A stretch of 64,000 nucleotides of DNA, from contig CM019719.1 of assembly GCA_009760885.1 (NCBI GenBank), positions 40,055,584 to 40,119,583 of the forward strand. The letters are read 5' to 3'. Position numbers and translations under genes: made by a program. The notes under the pieces are model-generated. The model did no database searches, was not told the origin of the DNA, and saw nothing but the letters and a program-made list of their open reading frames with translations. This DNA is from Achatina immaculata. Taxonomy: Eukaryota > Mollusca > Gastropoda > Stylommatophora > Achatinidae. This document shows positions 10,801-21,311 of the stretch, piece after piece (the first letter of the stretch is position 1; every line of letters starts with the position of its first letter).

Positions 10801-13800
10801 TGGTTGGGAGGAGCCCACTCCACGCACGGCAGCTGAAGAATCTCGCCAGCAGCAACTGGCAGGATCAACCAGATAGCTTTCTTTACCAAACCTTAGTCGG
10901 ATATCTGCCGACAGACTGACACGGGACATGGGAGACAGTGCTCTGCTCAGAGTGGATCCCTTTTGACCCTGGCGGTGTTTCATTTCCTTTAACTACCAGC
11001 AGCAGCGGCTGGCTTTCTCTGCTCTAACAAACAAGAAGAAAGTGCGGCACAAACAACCAACACACATTACATACTGCAGACCCAATACTCTTTGTGAGAG
11101 ATGGGCCGATTTTGAGACCATCAGTTGACAAAACCATAGTATACCACCAACGCGTTAGCATGAACCTGGCTGGCTAGCCGTTTATAGGTTTTGCTCGACG
11201 GACAAACTACTCGCTTCGGCATCAAAACACCTTAACTCTCACCGTCCGGGAAGGGAGCACAAACCTTTCTCCCCACGCATGGAACTCAAGAGCACTTTTT
11301 TTGCCAAAAGAACTTTACTTCTGTTAAATCCATATTATTTAGCACAATCTTCTGTCTTAACAAATTCTTAATAGTACAGGTGGAGTCATAAAGACAAGCA
11401 AATTTAATTAAGACTTATGATATAACTGCAATAATTACTGACTTGTGGGTTGGTAGTTTCTCAGAATCAATCTTTACTGCAGCTATCACATTGCCATAAT
11501 CATCAAGTGCAACATCTTTAGTCCAGGTAATGCTTCCTGGCTGACCCTGAATTAAACAAAAGGTTACAGAAAAGTCATATAAACTATATTAAGTGTCTCT
11601 GCTTGAAGTTTTAAGCATAGCTCTCAGTATGAATTGCTCCCCATATTTCCATATGTGATCTAGGATTCTTGTTCTTGCTCTAAAAGGACCACTTGAATTT
11701 ATTACGAGCTAAAGCCGCCATTGGTCCAGAAATTCACTGTGTGTGAAGCTGTATTGTAAGAAAGAACCTTTGCTACTGTGTGACCAGACAGTCCTCACGT
11801 CACACACAGATAGCCAATGTTTATCAACTTATCATTCACGTTTTTATGCAGAGGGAAGCACAAATATTGACACAACTGACAAAAATTGCAGATTGAGTCA
11901 TCTGACAGTGATACTGCTGTTAACTGGAATTCTTCTGGACCTCTTTCCCTGCTGGGGGGTGGGGGTGGGGATGTGGGTGGGTGGGAAGGGAGGACAAAAT
12001 GCGGACGTTCAGTTGGCTGCCAGAGTAAAAGCATGTGTCTTGGTATGTATAGGGACATATTAGTAAAAGCAAATGAAATAGTTCTTCCATGCGAAAAAAG
12101 TGTACTTACTGTGTTTCAAAATAACAAAATATGTATGAAGATTTCATAAATGCAGAGTCTTGTAGGACAAAATAAGTAATGTGATGTTTTTAGACAATAA
12201 CTGTGTCCTACTTACCATTGGATAGGCCTAGATTGACACTAGTTATTATCTGAGATGTCTAGATCGACCTGTCGATGTCGTATTGTGATTATACATGCCA
12301 AAAATCGCCAAAATAATGTCTGAAATAACCTTCTAACTACTTATCTAGTCATCTAATATGTCTAGATCTATTTAGGATACATTCAAGAAAAGTGCTTTAG
12401 TTGTAGGGGGACATGTTTGCCTCCGAAGTCACGCAAAAAAGCTGAAAACGTCTGTCGAAAACATTGAATTTGACTCCATTTGACTCCCATTGTTAAGAAC
12501 GCTTTGCGAAAATAATGCTAGGTAAATGTGATGTGTACACATAACATGCAATCTAAAAATTCAACTGATTTTACACCGAAACAAACCAGAGACCTATCCA
12601 AAAGCCCAAGGCAGGAACATGGAAAACCGGATGCGACCTGTCACGAGACCGATGGCAGGGAAAGAGTAACCTAATTAAGGATGAAATTGAAAACCACAGA
12701 ATCTTAGGACAGTGAATGATAAACTGAGGCCCACAAGCTGTCTGCATTGTTTGTAGTTCAAATTCTGTCAAATTCACTGTATCAGCCAGCAGTGTATATA
12801 CACAGGAATAACACTGCTACAATTGTGATTATAAAGTCACCAATGTGTTACATATACTTCTCTATCATTACAGGACAGCAAATACTTTTAATGTTATCAT
12901 TTTGTTACAGTTATTGCTATCATACACTAAGATGGACACCACACGGGAACAGGAGTAAGTGCAGACCAAAGAAGACATGGAAAAGAACAACAGAGAGGAT
13001 GCTAAGCAACAGAGGGGTCACTTAAAAGCAAAAAAAAAAAAAAAAGCAAAAGGCTGGCATTTGTGGAGAACCCTTGTGGAAGCCCCATGTGCCTTGGGCA
13101 CTTAAGGTTCAGAAAGAGAGAGAGAGAGAGACTGCTGTCATGCTGGCACCAGACATCTGTAGAATGCTTATAAGTGTATACCTGCAAGAATTTGATTTAT
13201 GGCAATTGGATTTCTGAGTTTGTGTACCTCAGTTTGTATTTCAGGCTCAGATGATGAGGCATCTGTACTGAGGAAGTTGGTTTAACAAGCACCTTCCTTG
13301 GAGGTACTTTGTAAACGGCACATGAGCTGATCTCTGGTGACTTCACAGTTGCTTACTCTATAAGAATGCTGCATTTGGTTTGGACTTTTCTGTCAGTCTT
13401 GTCATTTTTCTTCCTCTTAGGCTGAAGAACAGTGAATTCTGAAAGTTCTCTTTTATTTTTTTACCCTATACTGTAATGATGCCGATGACAATGATGATTA
13501 AAAAAAAAAAGAACAATGAACTGCCACTGGATATATAATAAAAAAGATAAAATAATACCTTCAAAAAGGTGCTGCACGGCTGAGGGAGATTTCGTTGAGT
13601 AAGTGGCCTCTCAGTTGATTCTATAATCTCATCATTTATTGTTTCCACAGTCATTTTTCTTAATGATAGAGACCTAGTCCTGCTTTGTCGCCTCATTTTG
13701 GACTGTTTACTGGAGACTGTTGTTACTTCAGTAGGTTTCACTTCAGTCTGTTCAGCATATATTTGTGGTGGCTCTTCTGTTTCAGAAACAACATCTGGTA

Positions 13801-16800
13801 GCTCTGTTGGATTATCCTGTGATTCTTCACATAATTTACTAGCCCTTTTGACAGAAAAATGAAAAGGCTGGGTTTTTTGTGCAAATAAAATTTTAATATA
13901 TTTACAAAATTTGTCACTAGTATTCAAAACATGAATAATATTGGGATTTTTGCATAAATAATGGTTTTACGTGATTTATATAATCATTTACAGGAAGGAC
14001 AGCCACCACTTTTCGTCAGTTTAGTGACTCAGCTGTCATCTTCTGTAAGCATGCACATACATACACAAACATACTCTCTATCTCTCTCTCTCTCTCCTTT
14101 TATCTATATTTCTCTCTCTGTTTTGGTATGATTATTAACACAGTACATAGCTTCATCCTTTATATTTGTAAAGCTAAAACCACACCAATCTCAACGTTTC
14201 CTTTAAAAAAGAAAATAAAAAAATACTGATATATCAACAATGAAAACAACAATACTCTGTGAGTGATTCTGATTCTGATCCTTTCTGTGTATCCATCAGA
14301 ATCTTTGGTAAAATAACAACCATATCTTTAGGCATGGCACCCTGAGCCCAACAGTCAGTCTCTAGTGGCTGTGGTTCTGAAAAAGAAACAGCATTTATGC
14401 CTAACACCTAAGATAATACTAAAAGTGTCTAGAAGATAATATTTTGAAGTATGGTTATGACAGAGAACTGAGCATTAATAAATTTCACTCCTTTGGTTTC
14501 TGGCAGAAAAAAAATTTTTTTTTTTATAAACTTCATTTGTTCCTTGGATATTGTGCAGTTTATTATTTTTTTTTTTATTTTCTTCATAATATATAAAATA
14601 TTCTTTGTCAGTTATGAACTTGAACTTTTTAAAAAAAATTCCTGCTTTTTCCTAACACTAGAAGGAGGTACATTATATATGACAACTATCCACAAACTTC
14701 AGGGCGAACTAATGGCCACCTTGGAGGCTGTAAAGACTCTAGAGGAACAATGACCAAGACACAAAAACAGGCTTCTTATGCAACACCCAGACAGCCCTCA
14801 AGGCTATACAAGATGAAGCAGAGGACCACTTAACAAGAGATGGATGTAGTGGAGAAACTAAATCAGCTCTCTGCAAATAAATAGGACAGTGCTATAGTGG
14901 ATCCCTAAACACTGTGGCACTGCAGGAGATGAAACAACAGATAGACTAGCAAAGAAAGCCACAAGAAAGAACAATTCTGACACAAAAGGAAGTGAAAACA
15001 CCAGTTATGAGGAAATGCAAAAACACCTGGAGACAGAGGACAAACATCAGATACCCACAGGACCCCTTACTCTGACTAAAACAAACAACAACAAACCAGT
15101 CTTCAGGTTACGAACTGGACGCTGCAAACTTAACACTCATCTCCACACAATAAAGGCTGTACCAACAGCCCAATCTGTGTCAAAACAGCCCCCAGATTCC
15201 TGAACACATACTACAGACCTGCACCATATACAGAGACCTCAGAGTGCAGGTATGGCCCCAAGAGAGAAGCATGGGGGAAAAACTCTGGGGTTCCTATGAA
15301 GAGACCTCCAGCTGACAGCAGGATTCATGGAGATGATCCAGCTCTCTGTTTAGAAAGCTGAGGATATGAAACCGAACACAAAAGAAGAAAATTCTTGCAT
15401 TTATGACTTTTAATTCTTTCACAATTCTTGAAACAAATGAAATGCACAGTTCTCATTTTCATTTATTGTCTCTGCAGTAAGGTTTCTTTTTTTTTTTTTT
15501 TTCTACAGACCAGCATGAAGTCTTGAATTCCAAACATCCAACAGTTTCTTCAAAGCTATAAGCTCATATATATAAGTTCAGTCTGGTTAAATTCCTTTTT
15601 CTTTTCAATCTTTAGCCCTAAAGTTGCTCTCTGTTTTATCATGTTTTATTTTAGAATGTAGACTGAAACAAAAAAATGTAAATGTTGACTCCAGACATCT
15701 CTTTCCTTTCAATATAGTGCTTTCCTTTTAGTAAGTTGTCCCTTTTTTTTTTCCCTTTGTTCACACCTCTCTACTTTGCCAACTGTCATATTTCCACTTC
15801 CACACATATTTTACTTTTAGAAAATAAAAAAAACTCTTTTTATAACTTTATAACATTGTATAAATGTCAACGACAGCCTAATATTCTATAATATTATTAC
15901 ACTATTCTGCAAATTAAATATTTAATTAAAATTTTTGTCCAATTTTTGTGTGACACAACTCTGTGCTAGCAAAGCCAAACACGGATGTTGACAGCTAAAA
16001 ATAACAAAAATAAAATCATCATGACAGAAATGTAACTCTCTCTGTGAACCTGAAGTGCCCAGGGCACATGGGGCTTCCGCAAGGGTTTTCCACAAATGCC
16101 TGTCCTTCGCCTTTTTTTTTTTGCTAACTAGTGAGGAGAATACTAAATGCAACAAGAAGAGAAATCAGAAAATGACACCATCAGGGCTAGGTAAGGAGTA
16201 AAACTAGTATTACACCACATCTAGAAACAACACATCAAAATGGTCTGGTCACATTACACAGAAAGTATATCACAGTAAACATTTATGCTCAGAACCATAG
16301 GAAGCAGAGGAAGAAGTCACCCAAGCAAGATATGGAGGAAGGAAATTACACAAATTTTAAACATCCCATTATATGAAGCAAACTACTGAGCCCTATCTAG
16401 AAGTCTATTTGTCCCCTCAACAATAAAAGTATACAAGGAAGGAGATAAGTCTAATTTCTCTTTATAAACGTAGCATTAATTTCAAATACCTGTATACTTG
16501 TAACTTTAGTGAGCACTTTTATTTGGCCTTCTGAAAATCTGAATATCTGTACTCGACTGAATAAAAAAATGTTGTATTCGGTGCAGCCCTAAAGACAATG
16601 CTGTTCATTAATTCTTATCTAAACAATGAGATAAACATCACATAGCTGGAGTTATAAAAGAGGATGGTGACATCTTAAAACAGAAATGACTTTTTTAATC
16701 TAAAAGTTCTGTCATCATCATGTGAAAAAAAAAAGCATGGACAATTATGATTCCTCATCTTACACATTTCTTATCATTTGTACAAAGATTTGTTCCTTTT

Positions 16801-19800
16801 CTCTGTTGTGCCACCTGGCCATTAATGAAATATTTATTTCTTAATCTCCCTAATTTTCTTTTTTTTTTTCTCTTTAAATATTGAGTTTTTCTGTTATTAT
16901 CAGACTCCCTAATTGCTACCCTGCCAATGTTAGTTAATTTGTAAATTAAAGAAGCAATCATTTGGTAAGTGAAAGGACAGCACTAGTTTTATATGTATAA
17001 TCAAGTATATCCATTCATCCTTGATATCTTCTTACATCTACTTCTTTCATAAACAAGATATTCACCCTCATCCTTCGTCCACAATTGGTCAGTGCTAACA
17101 TTCTCTTCTCCCTCATCTCTTTGCAGAAATTTCCACTGTGGAATGGATATTTTAAAAAAATCCATCATCCAAAATGTACTCTATCTAAAATTTACTGCAT
17201 TTAGAATTTACAGCATCTAAAAATGTACTGCATCTAAAATGTACTACATCTAAATTTTCTAGTACAGTGATTCTTAAAGTGGGTGGTGGAAAGATCTCGA
17301 TGTGGGGGTGTACGTGAACATGCTGAAGGAAAAATAAAGGACAGGAATTATCAGAAAAAAATGAGCGAAAGGTTTCAGAGGCGCTAATGACTTGGCCTGG
17401 AAGACAAGGAGGCAGCAGTCTCAAAAAGTTTTAGAACCACTGGTCTAAAATATAAGGTCTAGTAAAGAAAAAGTGCAGAATCTTAAAAAAATATAAAAAG
17501 ACATAATTTTTTACAAAATTAAATTATAGCTGGACAACACAATGAAATACAGAAACACCAGTTGATACGCAACACAGTATAAACCAGTGCTTTTTTAAAG
17601 TCAGTGCCCTGTGATTACTGAAAGCAGTAATAGAAAAATATGTCATCTAAAGGGCGAGATTTAAATTTCTAAATATTTTCTTCTTCTTCTTCTTCTTTGA
17701 GCAGCTGATGAGTTCAGCAGTTTTCTGAGCCTTTGAGACTCACTGCTGCAGACATGACTCATCTCCATTCCTCTGTTCTTGATCTTTTCTTTCCCATTTG
17801 TCAATTCCATGAGCGCATTTATCTTCTTCTAGGTTGTCTCACCATCGTTGTCTAGGTCTACCTCTTGGTCTATTCCTTTCCATCACATCTGTATAAATCA
17901 TCTTTGTTTGTCTATCATCCTTCATTCTACTAATATCAGTTTTAAATAGTCATCTTACAGTTCATTGGCACCTGAGTGGTGTAGTGGTTAATGTGCTTAT
18001 CTCTCAGCTGATGGCCTCAGTCAGGGAAGGAAAGATTTCCAGGCATGGTGCTGGTCACATCAACCTCTAGTGTGTGCCGTTAGTTGAGGGAAAATATTAG
18101 CGATCCCTTATCGGCCTTCAGTCTGCTTCGGCATCACCTCAGACGCTGGTTCTTAAACTTTGGCAGGTTGCCGAACTTGGTGCCACAGAAGATTTGTTAT
18201 GGCCCACTGCACTCCCTCACCACTGGGTATTAAATTAAAAATCACATATTTCTAATATTCTGCATAATCTGTACTTGACGTATGGGCCTATCATGGCAAA
18301 GGTCAATGGTTCAAATCCAGTCGGAGTCACCTAGGGTGTATACATAGGCACCTGGCTTCTTCTGAAGCTGGGGCAGGCATCACTCTTTAGCATGCCAATG
18401 GGTGAAGGAAAATATGGACACAAGCATCATGTCCTCTAGATGCTTCCATAACATAACAGGACTATCTTTACCATTTTTTTTTTAATGAGCCCAGGTTGGG
18501 AACCAACAACTTAGAAGACTGATAAAACTACACTTGTTTACCTCAATAATTTCAATTAAGGCATCCCTAGCTAATGTTACAGTGAAAGGAAGCAACTGGT
18601 TTCAAGATACTGCTTGAAAATGGCATCCATAACTGTACACATGAGCTCCTCGACAATATCCACAATAAATTCCTCATTGCTATCTGTATCCAACATAAGG
18701 TTCCTGCAATAGGTATAATGTTACAAGGTAATACTTTCAACTAACAAACACAAATATCAGTTCATAAAAGTATAGCCATGTAAAAATCTGATGTTCTAAA
18801 ACTATGGATATAAGGCAGAAGTCAAGATCTTAAAGACAAGTATAACTGCAAAAACTTTATTTTCCACTGGAACTTAAATAAAGAATTAGATTTTTGTTTA
18901 AATGTAGCAATACAGATGGATGCATCAACAGCAGTGCATCTTGCTTACAACTGAGAGGCCTATTGGTGAGCTGTTAGGGAGGCAAAGTTCCGCAAGGGAC
19001 ATGCAAATGACTGACTGACTGTAACAATACAAGGTTAACAAAATTTCTGTCACACACATTAAAAAAGCTGATGATAGTCTTTTCATAAGAAATTAACAAA
19101 TTCTTACTTCAAATCCACATTTAAATATCAAAAATGTCTATCGTCCATACAAGCTTACCCTAGAAGCTGTTCAACAAAATGATGTCCAAAAAAAAAGGTA
19201 AAATTTGCCTTCTCAAAAACCATATTTTATGATGAAAAGTGCCATTATTACTACTGTCCTATTTTCAAGATAGATTTTTTTTCATAAGTTATGAGGACTG
19301 GAAAGAATTGGCAAAAGATTTTTTTCATAAGCTATGAGGACTGGGAAGAACTGGTAATAGATTTTTTTCATAAATTATGAGGACTGAGAAGAACTGGTAA
19401 CAGATTTTTTCATAAATTATGAGGACTGGGAAGAACTGGTAATAGATTTTTTTTTATAAATTAAGAGGACTGGGAAGAAATGGCAATAGATTTTTTTTCA
19501 TTATTATATTTCATTATTATTTTTTCATTATATTTTTGATATTTTGACATTTTTGAGGACTGGGAAGAAATGGCAATAGATTTTTTTCATAAACTATGAG
19601 GACTGGGAAGAACTGGTAAAATATATGCCACATAAAGAATGTCTCTGCATAAATGTGCTGCACCATCTAAGGAAAAAAAAACAATGAGTAAATAAAGCAA
19701 CCTCATACTACAAATTAGATATGGTTTATTGTAATTGTATGTCAGTCACGTGATGAGAAGAAACAGAGAATCCTAAAACAAGCTATCAAGTGGAACACAA

Positions 19801-21311
19801 CAGGCCGAATAAAAAGAGGTCGACCATGTGAAACTCTAAAGAGGACATTGTTAAGAGAGGCCAGTTTAGTGAGCATAATATCCCTTGAAAAGCTCGCAGA
19901 AAACAGGAAAACTTGGCAAACTACCCTGCGAGCCCTATGTGAAGTTTAACGGCACGGGAAGGATCTATATCTGTATTGCAATTGTAATCAACTCTGTCAA
20001 TCAAATATTTGTAGAATCATCTATGATTAAACTGTATAAAAGAAAACAAAATTAGTCACTGATATCCACCTTCTTCAATCCATATCCTGTAATGGAAAGT
20101 ACCAAATAAACTACCAAAACTGTTCTGTGATCTTTCGTCTTATAAGCTACATGGAGCCACATCATTATGACAGAGAGTGTGACATGAAGGTATTCTGTAG
20201 AGTAACTCTGTGCACACACAGAAACTTCCCTTATCAAGCCTTATACCAGATCTATGGCACTGCAAAACCTCTTGTATGCAAAGACTGTCATACACAGAGA
20301 AGAACCATAACATTTCTGAGGTGGTTGTGGCCCCTGTAGAATGCTAACCACAGCTTCAAGCTAACCACATTTCAGGCTAACCACAGCAGATCTAAAATAA
20401 CAATACCTTTAAAAAATGAACATAATTTTGCATAATCCTGCAATGATTCAAGGAGGGCATGTTGTGTGTTGTACAACCACAGATGCCACAGAATGCCCCC
20501 TTAAGTCTCGCCCTCCATAAACTGGATGATGAAAGAGCTGACAAAAGACAAACAGTCAAAAACGATGAAGGTCACATTAGAGGAGAGCTGTGACAACCAT
20601 TGATCTGGCTGAAAATAGGGCATAATTTCTACACGGAGTTAAGGAAAAATGCAAGAGAATATCCACATTTACATTTAAATGCATGTTCTATTTATTAGTT
20701 GTATCTTTAGAATGGATAATAAAAAGGTCATCATGGCAACCACAAGAGATCAAAAGCCAGAAATTTAGACTTCCTACAAGACTAAAAGACAATATAGAAC
20801 ATGTTTCTCATGCATGAGAGTATGCATAGCACAATCAATAATGAACTGCCTTCTCATGTTAAAGTTGTAGGATATGGCCATTTGGCACATCTATCATGGT
20901 CAAGTAGTCTAGTAACAAAGAATTTATGAGAAACACTAGAAACCATTTTATTATATGTCTATCAGTGTGCTATGAAGAAAGGACTTACATAAACATCAGT
21001 TCCCTGTATCTAGGAATAGACTTGATTTGAAACTAGATTAACAGAGAAGATCAGAAAATGTACTTGATACAGCACTTAACTAGACTATATAGCACTGGAC
21101 AATATAATGATCTAATCTCTTCTGGGGATATATTTTTTAAGGATTGTTAGCAAAGAGCACTAGCTGTACCCGTTTAGTCTACATACCAGTCAGAATCGTT
21201 AAACCTCCCTGGCACAATGTCACGTGTCACTACTGGTGGTTGCTGTACTTGCTGTACTTTTGGTTTATCTCTATCCATCGTGCGCGTTCTTGAACCTGTT
21301 GCTCGTGCCAT
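7714..21311 (-). CDS. C2orf81: C2orf81 homolog, seven visible exons
   Basis: This is a spliced gene on the minus strand. Exons, 5' to 3': 21187-21311, 18542-18703, 17066-17135, 14256-14376, 13559-13844, 11443-11546, 7714-7847. Conserved blocks match what I know of vertebrate C2orf81: RDIVPGRFNDSDW, then EELMCTVMDAIFKQYLE, LARDALIEIIE, WKFLQRDEGEE and ETDCWAQGAMP. The function of this family is not established. All intron phases agree between exons except for one missing base inside exon 2. The Met at 21311 is preceded by an in-frame TAA 15 bp upstream. The 3' end of the gene was not found; the last visible exon ends in a donor site (GTGAGT) at 7713-7708, so more exons lie further left or outside the window. 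Confidence 0.85.
7935..8637. mobile_element. piggyBac-like MITE
   Basis: This 703-bp non-coding element is flanked by TTAA at 7931-7934 and 8638-8641. Its ends are inverted repeats, CTCTTTCCACTCGCG on the left and its near-complement (one mismatch) on the right. A TTAA target duplication with such ends is typical of piggyBac-type elements. No transposase is encoded. It sits next to exon 7 of the C2orf81 homolog. The following AT-rich DNA from 8642 to 9205 shows no gene. Confidence 0.75.
9211..9445 (+). mobile_element. tRNA-derived SINE relic
   Basis: The segment starts with a tRNA-like stretch (GGCTGTGTGTTTAGGCGC) and carries a clear Pol III B box, GGTTCGAGTCC, at 9253-9263. The distal boundary is not defined. 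It is not a functional tRNA, since no cloverleaf was recognised. Confidence 0.55.
9734..11311 (-). mobile_element. CTR retroposon copy A, with an rRNA-like 5' extension
   Basis: This is the longest member of the CTR family (CGAA-tail retroposon, name used here only). It is minus-strand, 1578 bp, flanked by a perfect 13-bp target duplication ACTTTACTTCTGT at 9721-9733 and 11312-11324. From 3' to 5' it has a GAAGA-type tail preceded by GCGAATGAAG; a unique 3' domain; modules bounded by CTCACC and GGTGAG; a linker (GACACTGGACCAGTGC); modules of about 110 bp containing an ACCTCT...AGAGGT hairpin; and a GC-rich 5' end whose core finishes at about 10854. Beyond the core lie 18S rRNA 5'-end and ETS-like sequence. 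There is no credible protein; open frames across the repeats are coincidental. The copy lies in an intron of the C2orf81 homolog, same strand. Confidence 0.82.
10855..11311 (-). pseudogene. 18S rRNA 5' end plus putative 5' ETS, captured by CTR copy A
   Basis: On the minus strand, 10875-10855 reads TATCTGGTTGATCCTGCCAG plus T, the first 21 nt of 18S rRNA. Upstream (10876-11311) is about 435 bp of moderately GC-rich DNA that would be 5' external transcribed spacer if the piece is colinear with pre-rRNA. The target duplication of the CTR element lies directly after it (11312), so it entered with the element. The ETS identity is an inference; the 18S match is seen directly. Confidence 0.7.
11443..11546 (-). 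CDS. C2orf81: C2orf81 homolog exon 6
   Basis: The acceptor TTCAG is followed by GQPGSITWTKDVALDDYGNV and then IAAVKIDSEKLPTH. The donor is GTCAGT, a weaker form. The last AA joins the first base of exon 7 to give Lys. I know no domain for this part. Confidence 0.75.
11547..12925. other. C2orf81 intron, nothing recognised
   Basis: There is a G-rich run at about 11950-11990 and otherwise AT-rich unique-looking DNA. Short open frames are not supported by any motif. The next stretch, 13132-13558, is likewise featureless intron. Confidence 0.4.
12926..13131 (+). mobile_element. LINE-C 3'-end fragment
   Basis: About 206 bp corresponding to the end of LINE-C (TAAGATGGACACCAC through GGCACTTAAGGTTCAG and a GA-repeat tail). 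It is interrupted by an A-run and is more diverged than the other LINE-C copies. Possible degenerate target duplication: TGCTATCAT before and TGCTGTCAT after. Confidence 0.75.
13559..13844 (-). CDS. C2orf81: C2orf81 homolog exon 5, disordered region
   Basis: This 286-nt exon encodes a low-complexity, Glu/Thr/Ser-rich and then Arg/Ser-rich segment (for example SKQSKMRRQSRTRSLSLRKM) with no recognisable domain. The acceptor is AAAAG before 13844 and the donor is GTATTA after 13559. Phases fit exon 4 (2) and exon 6 (0). Confidence 0.75.
14256..14376 (-). CDS. C2orf81: C2orf81 homolog exon 4
   Basis: The acceptor is TTTCAG before 14376 and the likely donor is GTATTG after 14256. The reading is PQPLETDCWAQGAMPKDMV and onward; the T/D-x-WAQG block matches the family. 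It joins exon 5 in phase 2. Confidence 0.8.
14640..15400 (+). pseudogene. I-like LINE relic (RNase H and tail)
   Basis: A decayed plus-strand copy of an I-type element that is different from LINE-A. Visible pieces: ELMATLEAVKTLEEQ, QTALKAIQDEAEDH, a K/P-HCGTAGDETTDRLAKKAT block (RNase H C-terminal catalytic region) and FRLRTGRCKLNTHLHT followed by Cys-poor remains. There are several stops and frame changes. Confidence 0.7.
15950..16450 (+). pseudogene. LINE-X 3' relic, split by a LINE-C insertion
   Basis: This segment is parallel to 52870-53420: ACAGCTAAAAATAA, AATGCAACAAGAAG, TGACACCATCAGG and GTATTACACCACATCTAGAA all recur in the same order. It would encode the post-RT region of an RTE-like LINE (ILNVTRR, RNDSIR, GVTP). 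At 16036-16123 it is interrupted by a LINE-C end in the opposite orientation. Confidence 0.65.
16036..16123 (-). mobile_element. LINE-C 3'-end fragment, nested in LINE-X
   Basis: About 88 bp: a (TCTC)n start, then CTGAAGTGCCCAGGGCACAT and CACAAATGCCTGTCCTTCGCC. This is the extreme 3' end of LINE-C in minus orientation, and the surrounding LINE-X sequence continues on both sides. It is one of the shortest LINE-C insertions. Confidence 0.75.
17066..17135 (-). CDS. C2orf81: C2orf81 homolog exon 3
   Basis: This small exon of 70 nt has the acceptor CCACAG before 17135 and the donor GTGAAT after 17066. It encodes WKFLQRDEGEENVSTDQLWT and then KDE with one base left over, which joins AA of exon 4 to give Glu. 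The W-x-FL-x-RDEGE signature is characteristic of the family. Confidence 0.82.
17265..17442. mobile_element. hAT-type MITE
   Basis: A 178-bp element with terminal inverted repeats CAGTGATTCTTAAAGT on the left and AAAGTTTTAGAACCACTG on the right. This is the CAGTGGTTCT-type end known from hAT (Charlie-like) elements. Flanking 8-mers match only partly (TTCTAGTA versus GTCTAAAA), so the duplication has decayed. Confidence 0.65.
17675..17945 (-). pseudogene. LINE 3' relic with AAG-repeat tail
   Basis: On the minus strand, remnants RPRQRWWDNLEEDK and DKWERKD lead into a tail of AAGAAG repeats (TTCTTC on plus from about 17680). This is the usual C-terminal end of RTE/L2-like LINEs. The family is not assigned. 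Confidence 0.55.
17962..18125 (+). mobile_element. tRNA-derived SINE
   Basis: The head contains an A-box-like stretch, TGGTGTAGTGGTTAATGTGC, of the form common in invertebrate tRNA-derived SINEs, with a conserved body (CATGGTGCTGGTCACATCA). The B box is degenerate. The 3' end is uncertain. Confidence 0.6.
18143..18511. mobile_element. hAT-type MITE interrupted by a SINE
   Basis: The left end GCTGGTTCTTAAACTTT and the right end AGGTTGGGAACCAAC form imperfect inverted repeats of the hAT MITE kind. The centre (about 18262-18475) is a SINE-like insert with a B box GGTTCAAATCC at 18308-18318 and the body GGCATCACTCTTTAGCATGC. Confidence 0.5.
18542..18703 (-). CDS. C2orf81: C2orf81 homolog exon 2, with a one-base deletion
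   Basis: The acceptor TTGCAG precedes 18703 and the donor GTAAAC follows 18542. The first base completes the Trp codon, then NLMLDTDSNEEFIVDIVEEL and MCTVMDAIFKQYLETSCF follow. After TGCTTCC the frame runs into TAA, while the next reading frame continues as FTVTLARDALIEIIE, as the family requires. One base is missing between these halves (TGCTTCCTTTCACTG). With one extra base the exon would end in phase 0 and join exon 3. This is either a real lesion or an assembly error. Confidence 0.8.
19270..19625. repeat. tandem repeat of about 54 bp
   Basis: About six imperfect units of the form GATTTTTTTCATAAATTATG AGGACTGGGAAGAACTGGTA, with one interruption near 19500-19550. It lies in intron 1 of the C2orf81 homolog. 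Confidence 0.8.
19739..19965 (+). mobile_element. LINE-D 3'-end fragment
   Basis: Colinear with 41440-41690 and 56650-56785: AAGCTATCAAGTGGAACACA, GGACATTGTTAAGAGAGGCC and AAGCTCGCAGAAAACAGG, then GAAGTTTAACGGCACGGGAAGG. It is the end of an RTE-like LINE. The stretch from 19966 to 21186 is intron with only the repeat noted at 20745. Confidence 0.75.
20745..21010 (+). repeat. dispersed repeat shared with 23560-23750
   Basis: Shared blocks in the same order: GAAACACTAGAAACCA, CAGTGTG and TTACATAA, with TGGCA-AT upstream. About 200 bp is diverged between the two. The class is unknown. Confidence 0.5.
21187..21311 (-). CDS. C2orf81: C2orf81 homolog exon 1 (start codon)
   Basis: It begins with ATG at 21311, encodes MARATGSRTRTMDRDKPK and ends in DIVPGRFNDSDW with the Trp codon split after TG. 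The donor is GTATGT at 21186-21181. An in-frame TAA lies just upstream, which fixes the start. DIVPGR followed by an acidic-W motif is the N-terminal signature of the family. Confidence 0.85.
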
